Counted from the first letter of the stretch, positions 1 through 7,245 are shown. The stretch is DNA of 7,714 nt from Rhodospira sp. (GCA_028277295.1 JANQGN010000193.1:1-7714); one strand, 5' to 3'. Program-made: numbers and translations. Notes: generated from the sequence alone by a model not told the origin.

Positions 1-102
1 CACCGCCATCATGCGAAAGCTCGTCGTCCTGGCAAACGCCCTGCTCAAGGCAGGGCGTTCATGGATGCCAAAAGCCGCTTGATCAACACGGATACTCTGG
101 AA
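1..102 (+). mobile_element. Right end of an insertion sequence (IS110-like), right boundary approximate
   Basis: This covers the transposase tail plus the short sequence after its stop codon. IS110-group elements usually end a few tens of bases after the transposase stop, often with a segment resembling TTGA...AACACxGxTxCTC; here CTTGATCAACACGGATACTC occupies about 78-97. They lack conventional terminal inverted repeats, so the exact edge cannot be read from one end, and 102 is an estimate. The element ends only about 20 bp before a Fur-box match. The left end, and any bridge-RNA gene (found at the left end in the IS110 subgroup), lies outside the window. Confidence 0.45.
2..82 (+). CDS. C-terminal end of a transposase, probably IS110 family (5' part outside window)
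   Basis: An open frame enters from the left edge and stops at TGA 80-82, giving 26 residues that include IMRKLVVLANALLKAG and end WMPKAA. A tail of the form (A/C)MRKLxxxxNAxL followed by a W-P stretch is what I know from the C-termini of IS110/IS116/IS902 (DEDD-type) transposases. These enzymes combine a RuvC-like domain with a C-terminal serine-containing domain and move the element with help from a bridge RNA; neither catalytic domain lies in the window, so the family call rests on the tail alone. Whether the element is intact cannot be judged. The short distance from the stop to the next gene's control region suggests the element ends within a few tens of bases. Confidence 0.6.
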   Translation, partial: TAIMRKLVVLANALLKAGRSWMPKAA

Positions 103-118
103 GACGATTGAGTTTTAT

Positions 119-137
119 GCGAATGATTGTCACTATC
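119..137 (+). promoter_or_regulatory. Fur box upstream of the AraC-type regulator gene
   Basis: The 19 bases GCGAATGATTGTCACTATC match the classical Fur consensus GATAATGATAATCATTATC at 14 of 19 positions and keep the inverted 6-1-6 layout. The site lies 68 bp upstream of the preferred ATG at 206, in a locally AT-richer patch. A weak promoter can be drawn across it (TTGAGT 108-113, 17-bp spacer, CACTAT 131-136), so a bound Fur would cover the -10 region. This makes iron repression of the regulator likely. Alphaproteobacteria may use Fur, Mur or Irr/RirA instead, and the protein that binds is not shown by the sequence. Confidence 0.7.
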
Positions 138-191
138 ACTTATTGGTTCCGTCGTTTGTTGGAGCGGTCTCGTCCACCCGTGAACCCGCTC

Positions 192-199
192 GGAGAGAG
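192..199 (+). promoter_or_regulatory. Ribosome binding site that selects the ATG at 206
   Basis: GGAGAGAG sits 6 bases before ATG 206 (10 bases if only GGAG is counted). It favours this start over the in-frame TTG at 143, which has no purine-rich leader and would begin only six bases after the Fur box. Confidence 0.6.
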
Positions 200-205
200 A
201 ACCCC

Positions 206-1099
206 ATGGCCGGAGACGCGACGGAGAACACCTGTCACGGACGCCTTGTGTCCAGGGACCTCCGGTCCGGTCTTCGCGCTTCGCTCTGCGACCTCCGCTA
301 CCGCGCCGATACGCGTGTTGAGATCGAGACCCCGCCGTCCCTGTATATCGGTATTGTCGTTGGCGAGACGGCGGCGCCCGTCACCGTTGACCATTGCGGC
401 GACGTCGAGATCCGCCCCTTTTGCCCGGTGTTGATGACATTTGGAGACCCGGCACGGTGCGTGGGCCATCATCGCGCTGGTGTGCGATGCGCCAGCGTCG
501 GGGTCACCGTCACCCGGGACCATCTTGAGGCCATGGCCGAGACGTATGGGGATGACGTGTTCGCCGTTCTTCCCGCCATGGTGTCGGACGCACCGAGTGT
601 CCGTCATCTGCCGCCGAGCAGCCGGGCTCTGGCGGCGGCCCTCGACATGCTGAACTGCCCGTATGAGGGAGCGCTCTCCCGCCTTCACTTCGAAGCCTGC
701 ACCTTGGCCCTGTTGGCGGACATCGGGTCCCAACTGCTGCCGGCGCGCACCAGCGCAGCCCGCCGCCTGGCGCCTGCCGACATCGAGCGCGTCCACGCGG
801 CGCGCCGGATCCTTGACGAAAGCCTGGCCGATCCGCCAACCCTGGCCGTCCTGGCCCGGCAGCTGGGAACCAACATAACAACGCTCTCGGCGCACTTCCG
901 CGCGGTGTTCGGCGAGACAATCCGGGTTTGCGTCCGTCGCCAGCGGCTGGAGTTGGCGCAGACTCTTCTGCGAACCCAGGCCCAACCCGTCTCGCAGATC
1001 GGCTATCGGGTCGGCTTTGGTAATCCCGGGGCATTCGCCACCGCCTATCGCCGGCACTTCGGGTATCCGCCCAGCGCCGAACCCCGTTACACCCGCTGA
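206..1099 (+). CDS. AraC-family transcriptional regulator, PchR-like (siderophore-responsive activator)
   Basis: This is a 297-residue protein, close to the ~296 residues of Pseudomonas PchR. Residues ~1-185 form a poorly conserved effector domain with no recognisable motif. Residues ~190-292 are a clear AraC/XylS DNA-binding domain: an IERVHAARRIL lead-in (I193), a first helix-turn-helix at ~211-236 (PTLAVLARQLG...LSAHFRAVFG), and a second at ~262-290 with the family signature IGYRVGFGNPGAFATAYRRHFGYPPS. The lead-in and the RVGF/FRxxFG pattern resemble PchR and YbtA, which activate ferric-siderophore receptor and transport genes when the cognate siderophore is present. The start is chosen from the upstream GGAG; an in-frame TTG at 143 would add 21 unlikely residues. 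The gene is preceded by a Fur box, and receptor and transporter genes follow on the same strand, so a local activator of this cassette is the natural role. The effector identity is inferred, not seen. Confidence 0.9.
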   Translation: MAGDATENTCHGRLVSRDLRSGLRASLCDLRYRADTRVEIETPPSLYIGIVVGETAAPVTVDHCGDVEIRPFCPVLMTFGDPARCVGHHRAGVRCASVGVTVTRDHLEAMAETYGDDVFAVLPAMVSDAPSVRHLPPSSRALAAALDMLNCPYEGALSRLHFEACTLALLADIGSQLLPARTSAARRLAPADIERVHAARRILDESLADPPTLAVLARQLGTNITTLSAHFRAVFGETIRVCVRRQRLELAQTLLRTQAQPVSQIGYRVGFGNPGAFATAYRRHFGYPPSAEPRYTR

Positions 1100-1161
1100 C
1101 GACCAAACCCGCGAAAGGCGCGGACAGCTCGAACACACGCGCATCGCGCTGTTGTGTCTGG

Positions 1162-1192
1162 TTTCACGAAACACTTTCCCAATTTCGCAAAA
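1162..1192 (+). promoter_or_regulatory. Candidate AraC-type operator: direct repeat in 21-bp phase
   Basis: TTTCACGAAA (1162-1171) and TTTCGCAAAA (1183-1192) agree at 8 of 10 positions (TTTCnCnAAA) and start exactly 21 bp apart, two helical turns. AraC-family activators typically bind such same-face repeats with their two helix-turn-helix motifs or as dimers. The first copy also lies in the short palindrome GTTTC-AC-GAAAC (1161-1172). The repeat ends 110 bp before the receptor ATG. Assignment to the upstream regulator is inference. I see no convincing -10/-35 pair in this gap, as expected if the promoter depends on an activator. Confidence 0.4.
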
Positions 1193-1237
1193 GCCGGACG
1201 CGTTGCGATGCCCCGGCCCTTCCATGACGCTCGCGCT

Positions 1238-1280
1238 TGTGTGCCCAAGGCCCCCGGACGCACACATCGGTTTCTCCGAT
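1238..1280 (+). promoter_or_regulatory. Two adjacent hairpins in the receptor gene leader
   Basis: TGTGTGC (1238-1244) pairs with GCACACA (1260-1266) around a 15-base loop, and ATCGG (1266-1270) pairs perfectly with CCGAT (1276-1280) around TTTCT. The two stems share base 1266. The second ends 7 bases before the GGAG (1288-1291) that serves as ribosome binding site for ATG 1303. There is no T-run, so these are not ordinary intrinsic terminators. They may be structured 5' untranslated RNA or chance pairing. Confidence 0.3.
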
Positions 1281-1302
1281 CTCGCATGGAGCGTAGGCAA
1301 TC

Positions 1303-3480
1303 ATGAAGAGGCACACTGCCAGCGTCGGCGCGGCGACCTGTCTGTCAATGGCTCTGACCGCTGGTCCGCACACCCTTGCCAGCGCGCAAGAGGCGCAATC
1401 GGCCGCCGTCGACCGCGTGACGGTGCTTGACCCCGTGACCGTGACGGCCCGCAAACGCAACGAGCAAGAAGGAGATGTCCCGGGCAGCATCACGGTCATC
1501 AACGGCTTCGACTTTCCGACCTCCACCCTCAACCCCGGCGCCGACGTCGCCCGCCAAACACCGAACTTCAACTTCGTTGACTACGCCCAGCCCGGCAACT
1601 CTTTCGGGACCATGCGCGGGATTGGGCCTCTTGGCAGTCCCCTCAATTCACTGGATACAACCATTGGCTTTTCCACCAACGGTGTTCCCACCTCATCGTT
1701 CGGGTTCTCCCCCACGCTCCTCGACGTGGAGCGCGTGGAGGTGCTGCGCGGTCCGCAAGGCACCCTGTTCGGGCGCAATGCGCTGGGCGGCGCCGTTAAT
1801 GTGGTGACCGTACCGGCGGACGGCGAAACCGAGTTCCGGGTCACCGGGGAGGTGGGAACGGATGGCTATCGCCTGGGTGAGGTTCTGGCTGCGGGATGGC
1901 TGGCTCCCGACATCCTGGCGGGGCGTGCCATCGTGCGCTACCAGGATTTCGACGGCGACATTGACAACACCGTGACCGGCAAGGACGAGGGCGCCACGGA
2001 AATCACGGCTGGCCGGGGCACCCTCCGCCTGACCCCCGGGTTCGACCTCGAGGCCACGCTCGCCGTCGCGTTCAACCGCGAACGGCGGACGGATCCGGTG
2101 TACATGCTGCGGGACGGACCGGGGTACCCCACCACCGCCACCGACATCACGCCAAAAGGGAACCGGGAGTCTCTGGAGACGACGCTTGAAATCTCCAAGC
2201 GTTTCGACCTGTTCACGGTCACCTCGGTCTCGGGCTTGCAGTTCATCAACATGGATAGCGTGGCGGATACCACAGACGCCTACCTGTTCAATCACTGGCT
2301 GGATATGCCCTTCGAGTCCTTCAATGACCCATCTGTCGATTATACCAAAACCAGGGAAAGCGAGCGGATCCTCACGCAAGAAATTCGTCTGAATTCCCCC
2401 GAAGAGCAGACGCTGGACTGGGTTGTCGGCGTCAGTTACTTCAGGTCGGACTTTGATCAGGATCGCGAACAGCAAAACAATCTATTCTCCACCCTCAACG
2501 GCACCTACGACATCGAAATTGAGTCCCAAACGTTTGCCGCTTTCGGTGATATCTCGGTCCCCATGCCTTTTCTGGAGGGGTTGACGGTGTCGGGCGGCGT
2601 GCGGGTCGCGCATGACGTCCAGGACATGCGGTCGACCTACGTCTCGAATGGCTTTCCCGGCAATGTGCCCCGCTTCAGTCAGAACCAGGACTTCGCGGAC
2701 ACCTACCTGACGGGCCGGATGGCGGTGTCCTACGACTGGACGCCAGAGGTCATGACATACGCATCGGTCGCGCACGGCTACTCATCCGGTGGCTTTGACC
2801 GGTTCTCGGTGAATGCGCCCTCCGGACGGCCGGAAGAGCCGTTCCAACCGTCCACCACCTGGACATACGAGGCCGGCGTTCACGCCAGCCTCCTGGACCA
2901 GCGGCTTAGGCTGGACGCCAGCGTGTTCTACAACGAGGTCTCGGACGGCCAGCTGACGACCTTCGACCCGTTCACCTACGTCTACTATTTCGAGAACCAG
3001 GACTACGCCACGTACGGCTTCGAAGTCGAGGCCCGTGCCCTGCTGGCGCCGGGCCTGGAGGTCAACGGGGGCCTGGGGTTCACCCACAGCGAGTTGGAGA
3101 ACGTGGCCGAGGGCACCATGACGGGCGCCGAGGATGGCCACCGTGTGCCGAACGTCCCCCGGTTCACGGGCAATGCCGGCATTCAGTATAGCCTGACCGC
3201 GGACGTCATCGACCTGCCCGGCGATTTCTTTAGTTCCGCCTCCTATCAGTTCGTCGGCGACCGCGAGGCCGATGTCGCCAACGCCTTCGCGCTCGATCCT
3301 TACCATATCGTTGATCTGCAACTCGGCTGGGAAAACGACACCGTCCGCCTTTACGGCTTCGTCCGCAATGCGCTGGGCGAACACCCGGAGTTCTTCGGGT
3401 CGCAGTACACGACCGACACCCGCACGGTGATGGTCGGGCGCGGCCGCGTGATGGGGTTGGGCATGAGCGTGATGTGGTGA
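1303..3480 (+). CDS. TonB-dependent outer-membrane siderophore receptor
   Basis: This 725-residue protein is of normal length for the family. It begins with a Sec signal peptide: MKRH, a hydrophobic stretch to ~21, and a likely cut after ASA (28/29). A TonB-box-like DPVTVTA follows at 43-49, where TonB contacts the receptor. The plug domain (~55-170) contains the hallmark DVERVEVLRGPQGTLFGRNA from residue 141. The remainder is a 22-strand-type beta-barrel with alternating aromatic/polar strands, the typical TYASVAHGYSSGGFD segment, and a C-terminal Trp, the aromatic end recognised by the BAM machinery. The family imports ferric siderophores, haem, cobalamin or other nutrients using proton-motive energy through TonB-ExbB-ExbD. 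The neighbouring PchR-like regulator and YbtPQ-like transporter point to a ferric siderophore, broadly as for FyuA or FptA; the exact ligand cannot be read. GGAG at 1288-1291 supports the start. No N-terminal signalling (FecA-type) extension is present, fitting AraC-type rather than sigma-factor control. Confidence 0.93.
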   Translation: MKRHTASVGAATCLSMALTAGPHTLASAQEAQSAAVDRVTVLDPVTVTARKRNEQEGDVPGSITVINGFDFPTSTLNPGADVARQTPNFNFVDYAQPGNSFGTMRGIGPLGSPLNSLDTTIGFSTNGVPTSSFGFSPTLLDVERVEVLRGPQGTLFGRNALGGAVNVVTVPADGETEFRVTGEVGTDGYRLGEVLAAGWLAPDILAGRAIVRYQDFDGDIDNTVTGKDEGATEITAGRGTLRLTPGFDLEATLAVAFNRERRTDPVYMLRDGPGYPTTATDITPKGNRESLETTLEISKRFDLFTVTSVSGLQFINMDSVADTTDAYLFNHWLDMPFESFNDPSVDYTKTRESERILTQEIRLNSPEEQTLDWVVGVSYFRSDFDQDREQQNNLFSTLNGTYDIEIESQTFAAFGDISVPMPFLEGLTVSGGVRVAHDVQDMRSTYVSNGFPGNVPRFSQNQDFADTYLTGRMAVSYDWTPEVMTYASVAHGYSSGGFDRFSVNAPSGRPEEPFQPSTTWTYEAGVHASLLDQRLRLDASVFYNEVSDGQLTTFDPFTYVYYFENQDYATYGFEVEARALLAPGLEVNGGLGFTHSELENVAEGTMTGAEDGHRVPNVPRFTGNAGIQYSLTADVIDLPGDFFSSASYQFVGDREADVANAFALDPYHIVDLQLGWENDTVRLYGFVRNALGEHPEFFGSQYTTDTRTVMVGRGRVMGLGMSVMW

Positions 3481-3493
3481 TCCGGCTCTGAGT

Positions 3494-3588
3494 GTCTGTC
3501 CGGAAAGCCTTGCAAAACACCACATACGGCGTGCGATTCGGGCACAGGCACACACTATGTTGCGGTTCCCGCGACTTTCCGGACGGGC
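3494..3588 (+). repeat. Long inverted repeat bracketing the gap before the transporter gene
   Basis: GTCTGTCCGGAAAG (3494-3507) can pair with CTTTCCGGACGGGC (3575-3588): the inner 10 bp (3498-3507 with 3575-3584) are perfect, and the outer four add two G-C pairs and two G-T pairs. The intervening 67 bases are AT-richer and include TTGCAAAAC (3510-3518) and CACTATG (3553-3559). In addition GGCTCTGA occurs directly repeated at 3484-3491 and 3586-3593. Arms this far apart suggest a paired operator or a leader RNA closed by a basal stem; no T-run follows, so a simple terminator for the receptor gene is unlikely. Confidence 0.4.
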
Positions 3589-3634
3589 TCTGACGACCAG
3601 CACCCGTTTCGAACACTCTCGTCCCCCGTGGCTT

Positions 3635-3641
3635 GGAAGGA
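3635..3641 (+). promoter_or_regulatory. Strong ribosome binding site that selects the ATG at 3649
   Basis: GGAAGGA lies 7 bases before ATG 3649, near-ideal spacing. The in-frame GTG at 3628 would place this Shine-Dalgarno sequence inside the coding region, so it is rejected as start. Confidence 0.75.
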
Positions 3642-3648
3642 TCCCGCC

Positions 3649-6600
3649 ATGTTGCGTACGCTCGCGCCGCAGCGCTGGTTGCTGCTGCTGTCCGTGGTGA
3701 CAGCCGTTCTCGGAACGGCCTGCGGCCTGGCCCCGTTCTACGCCGCCTATCGCATAGTGCTGGCGGTGGGCGACGGGGCGCTGACCCTTCCGGACTCGGC
3801 CTTCTGGGCCACGGTGATCGTGGGGGCCGTCGTCGCCAAGGCAGCGCTGATGATGGTGTCCACCTATCTGTCGCACGTGGCCGCCTTCGGCATCCTTCAC
3901 GACTTCCGGCGCCGCCTGATCGCCCGCTTCAACGACCTGCCGCTCGGGTTCTTCTCCGCCCATCCGGCCGGAACCCTGAAGAAAACGGTCGCCGAGGACG
4001 TGGAACAGATCGAGGAGGCCATCGCCCACGCCATCCCGGACTTGTCGGCGGGGGTGGCGGTGCCGCTGCTCTCGGCGGCGTTTCTTGCCTTGATCGACTG
4101 GCGGCTGGCGTTGGCCTCCATCGTCATGTTCCCGCTGCTCCTGGCCCTCTATCCGCTGACCCTGCGCCTGACCAAGCCGCACAGCGAGGCGCATTTCCTG
4201 GCCCTGGCCCGGCTCAAGAGCGTTGCCATCGAGTACGTGCAGGGGATGAAGGTGATCCGCGCGTTCCTGAGGTCGGAAGCCCACTATAAGGAGCTGCGAG
4301 ACTCCATCGACACCGTGGCGAGCGTCGGCGAACGCTACAGCACCGCCGCCCTGGTGCCCATGAGCCTGATCTACGCCGGGCTGCGCGGCAACATCCTGGT
4401 GCTGCTGCCGGTCGGCGGTGCACTCCTGCTGGCCGGATCGGTGAGCCCGGCCACCTTCGCCCTGTTCCTGATGATGGGCATGGGCATCAACGCCTCGGCC
4501 ATGAAACTGCTGTTCGCGGGCGGCACATTCTATTGGCGCATCAAGATGGCGGCGGCCAGCATAGACACAATCCTGGGCGCGGCCCCCCTCCCGCTCGCCG
4601 ACGCACCGAAGACACCGGCCGGCGCCGCCATACGGTTCGAGGGCGTGGGTTTCGCCTATGCGGATCGGGCTGTGCTGCGCGATGTCGCGTTTACCGCCGA
4701 GGAGGGGCGCTTCACCGCCATCGTCGGCCCGTCCGGGTCCGGCAAGACCTCCATCGCTCGCCTGATCGCCCGCTTCTGGGATGTGGACACCGGTCGCGTT
4801 ACCCTGGGCGGCGTCGATGTACGCGACATCGCGCCGGACGACCTGATGAGCCGTCTCGCCCTGGTGCTTCAGGACGCCTGGCTGCTGAACGACACGGTGC
4901 GAGCCAACATCCTTGCCGGCCGGCCGGACGCCACCCCGGAGGAGGTGGAGGACGCGGCGTGGCGCGCCCGTGTTCTCGATTTCGCGGCCGATCTACCGCA
5001 GGGGCTCGACACGCCGGTTGGCGAAGGAGGTCGGCAATTGTCCGGCGGACAGCGCCAGCGGGTGGCCATCGCCCGCGCCATCCTGAAGGACGCTCCCGTC
5101 GTCATTCTGGATGAGGCCACCGCCGCCCTGGATCCGGAGAACGAAGCCCTGATCCTGGAGGCCCTGCGGGAACTGGCCCGGAACAGGACCGTCATCGCCA
5201 TCGCCCATCGCCTGGAGACCATCCGCACCGCCGATCGGATCCTGTACCTGGAGACCGGTCAGGTGCGGGCTCAGGGCGATCACGACACGCTGCTGGACAG
5301 CTGCCCGGGGTACACACGGTTGTGGCGGCAGTACGAGGCGGTGGCGTCGTGGCAACTCCCCACCGACGACACCCCGGCACCGGCGGCGCGGCCCGAGATC
5401 ACCTCCGTCATTCCGCCCCTGGCCTCGTCGGCGTCCCTCGAAACCGAAACGCTAGACGCCGAGACTCCGGCCGGCCCGTCGTTGTCGCGGCTGAAACCGC
5501 TGGCGCTGTTCCTGACACTGGCTGGCCCCATGAAACGAACGCTCTTGCGGCGGGCGCTGCCTCTGCTGTTCGTCGAGAGCATGTTCATGGGAACGCCGGT
5601 GTTCGTGACCTTCATGGCCCTGCATGACACCTTCGCCGGAACCCTGTCCCCCGGGAGGCTGGCGGTATACTCCGCCGTGGTGCTGGCGTGCCTGGCCGTT
5701 CAGGCGGTCGTCAATGTGAAGGCCAACCGCACCCTGTGGCGCGTTCAGACCGGCGCCGTCGCGGCGCTGCAACGCCGCATCGGCGCGCATCTCCGCCGGG
5801 TGCCCCTGGGCGAGATCCTGTCCAGAAACACCGCCGTGATCGAGGCGGCCCTCACCCAGCACGCCACCGAGACCAATTTCGTGACGCCACCGTCCCAGGT
5901 CATACGGGCGCTGGTCGGTCCAGCCGTGGCGTTCGCCATCCTGGCGGTGATTGACTGGCGGCTGACCCTGGCACTCGCGGGCACCCTGCCGGTGTTCGCC
6001 ATCACCCTGGCCTGGGGGGACCGGCGCTACCGAGAGGTGTGGCAAGACTTGGTGATCTCGCTCGAGGCCTTCGGCGGCCGCCTGCTGGACTACATCCAGG
6101 GTATGGCCACCCTTCGCTCCCTGGGGCTGGGCGGCGACCGATTCACCGCCCTATCCGAGGCACTGGAGCAACACCGGCGGGTGAGCATCGCCACGGTGGG
6201 GCGCCTGACCCCGGCCGTCGGCACCGGTTCAGCGGTGCTGGACGCCGCCTTCGCCCTTGTCGTGCTGGTCGGCGGGGCGCTGATGGTCCAGGGAGACATG
6301 GGACCGGACCGCTTTCTGCTGTTTCTGGTGTTCGGCGTGGCCTTCCTGGGGCCGATCGCCGATGCCTTCGACCTGGTGGCGTATGGAAGGCTGCTCGAAC
6401 GGTCCATGCGCCGGGTGGGCACGATCCTGGATCTGCCCGTGCTGCCCGAGCCGAAGACCCCCCACGTGCCGACCTCGCTGAATATCGCCTTCGAGCAGGT
6501 CAGCTTTTCCTACGGCGACCGCCCCGCCCTGCGGAACGTATCCTTTGCCCTGGAGGGCGGGCGCGTCCACGCCCTGGTCGGCCCGTCGGGATCGGGCAAA

Positions 6601-7191
6601 AGCACCGCGCTGAACCTGATCGCGCGGCTGTGGGACGTGGACGCGGGACACGTCCGTATCGGCGAAGCCGATCTGCGTGACATTCCCACACCGGTGCGCG
6701 AACGCCTCGTCTCCATCGTCTTCCAGGACACAGTGCTGTTCAACGACACGATCGCCGGCAACCTCCGGCTCGCCAAGCCCAACGCGTCGGACGAAGAGTT
6801 GGTTGCGGCGGCCCGGGCCGCGCGCTGTCACGACGTCATCATGGCCCTGGAACACGGATATGAAACGGTGGTCGGCGAGGGCGGCGGCACGTTGTCCAGC
6901 GGTGAGCGGCAGCGCATCGCCATCGCTCGCGCCATCCTCAAGGACGCGCCCATCCTGTTGCTTGACGAGGCCACGGCGTCCCTCGACCCGGACAACGAGT
7001 ACGAGATCCGGGCCGCCCTGGCGGAGGCGTGCAGGGGCAAGACCGTGGTGATCGTCGCCCACCGCCCCAACACCATCGTCAGCGCCGACCGGGTGGTGGT
7101 GTTCGACAGTGGCGGCGTGATCGAGACCGTGTCGGGCTTTGCCGATCTCGCCTCGTTGCGCTCTGTCCTGAGCCGACGCGTGGGAACCTGA
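3649..7191 (+). CDS. Fused tandem ABC transporter (TMD-NBD-TMD-NBD), YbtP/YbtQ-like siderophore transporter
   Basis: This 1180-residue inner-membrane protein is two ABC half-transporters in one chain. Half 1: membrane segments at about 9-30, 51-78, 129-172 and 231-283, then an ATPase domain (~325-560) with Walker A GPSGSGKTS (360-368), Q-loop Q408, signature LSGGQ (464-468), Walker B VVILDE with D488/E489, and switch H520. A Pro/Ala/Thr-rich linker covers ~569-611. Half 2: membrane segments at about 637-660, 671-692, 751-790 and 854-905, then an ATPase domain (~944-1180) with Walker A GPSGSGKST (978-986), Q1026, signature LSSGE (1082-1086), D1106/E1107 and H1138. The halves are clearly homologous (IDWRLxLA, YVQGM/YIQGM, AIARAILKDAP in both). 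Both catalytic glutamates and histidines are kept, so both ATP sites may work. The fold is the type IV exporter fold, but the regulator/receptor context points to the YbtP/YbtQ, PchH/PchI and IrtA/IrtB group that takes up ferric siderophores; no siderophore-reductase domain (as in IrtA) is present. Export of a siderophore or drug is the alternative. No convincing promoter is visible in the 168-bp gap before it, so read-through from the receptor gene is possible. Confidence 0.85.
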   Translation: MLRTLAPQRWLLLLSVVTAVLGTACGLAPFYAAYRIVLAVGDGALTLPDSAFWATVIVGAVVAKAALMMVSTYLSHVAAFGILHDFRRRLIARFNDLPLGFFSAHPAGTLKKTVAEDVEQIEEAIAHAIPDLSAGVAVPLLSAAFLALIDWRLALASIVMFPLLLALYPLTLRLTKPHSEAHFLALARLKSVAIEYVQGMKVIRAFLRSEAHYKELRDSIDTVASVGERYSTAALVPMSLIYAGLRGNILVLLPVGGALLLAGSVSPATFALFLMMGMGINASAMKLLFAGGTFYWRIKMAAASIDTILGAAPLPLADAPKTPAGAAIRFEGVGFAYADRAVLRDVAFTAEEGRFTAIVGPSGSGKTSIARLIARFWDVDTGRVTLGGVDVRDIAPDDLMSRLALVLQDAWLLNDTVRANILAGRPDATPEEVEDAAWRARVLDFAADLPQGLDTPVGEGGRQLSGGQRQRVAIARAILKDAPVVILDEATAALDPENEALILEALRELARNRTVIAIAHRLETIRTADRILYLETGQVRAQGDHDTLLDSCPGYTRLWRQYEAVASWQLPTDDTPAPAARPEITSVIPPLASSASLETETLDAETPAGPSLSRLKPLALFLTLAGPMKRTLLRRALPLLFVESMFMGTPVFVTFMALHDTFAGTLSPGRLAVYSAVVLACLAVQAVVNVKANRTLWRVQTGAVAALQRRIGAHLRRVPLGEILSRNTAVIEAALTQHATETNFVTPPSQVIRALVGPAVAFAILAVIDWRLTLALAGTLPVFAITLAWGDRRYREVWQDLVISLEAFGGRLLDYIQGMATLRSLGLGGDRFTALSEALEQHRRVSIATVGRLTPAVGTGSAVLDAAFALVVLVGGALMVQGDMGPDRFLLFLVFGVAFLGPIADAFDLVAYGRLLERSMRRVGTILDLPVLPEPKTPHVPTSLNIAFEQVSFSYGDRPALRNVSFALEGGRVHALVGPSGSGKSTALNLIARLWDVDAGHVRIGEADLRDIPTPVRERLVSIVFQDTVLFNDTIAGNLRLAKPNASDEELVAAARAARCHDVIMALEHGYETVVGEGGGTLSSGERQRIAIARAILKDAPILLLDEATASLDPDNEYEIRAALAEACRGKTVVIVAHRPNTIVSADRVVVFDSGGVIETVSGFADLASLRSVLSRRVGT

Positions 7192-7194
7192 TAC

Positions 7195-7227
7195 CACGCC
7201 GCCATGAGCAAGACTCTTCGCGGCGTG
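7195..7227 (+). terminator. Hairpin just after the transporter stop, possible terminator
   Basis: CACGCCGC (7195-7202) pairs perfectly with GCGGCGTG (7220-7227) around 17 bases, starting 3 bases after the TGA of the transporter gene. Inside the loop GAG and CTC (7206-7208 / 7214-7216) can add a short stem. No T-run follows, so if it ends transcription it is not a textbook intrinsic terminator; it could also protect the 3' end of the message. Confidence 0.4.
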
Positions 7228-7245
7228 ATGGTCGCGCCACCACAA

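Noticed and set aside
143..205. In-frame TTG start giving a 318-residue regulator
   Set aside because: It lies six bases after the Fur box with no ribosome site; ATG 206 has GGAGAGAG before it and gives a PchR-like length.
1097..1136. Words TGACGACCA and TCGAACAC shared with the second intergenic gap (3591-3616)
   Set aside because: Spacing between the words differs (32 versus 18 bases), the first overlaps a stop codon, and one shared 9-mer between two gaps of this size is compatible with chance.
140..1300. Long antisense open frame opposite the regulator (also at 2782-4284 and 6229-7581 opposite the other genes)
   Set aside because: High-GC genes generate long open frames on the opposite strand; these translations are low-complexity, rich in R, G, H and Q, and match no family I know.
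3628..3648. In-frame GTG start giving a 1187-residue transporter
   Set aside because: The strong GGAAGGA ribosome site would then be inside the coding region; ATG 3649 is ideally spaced from it.
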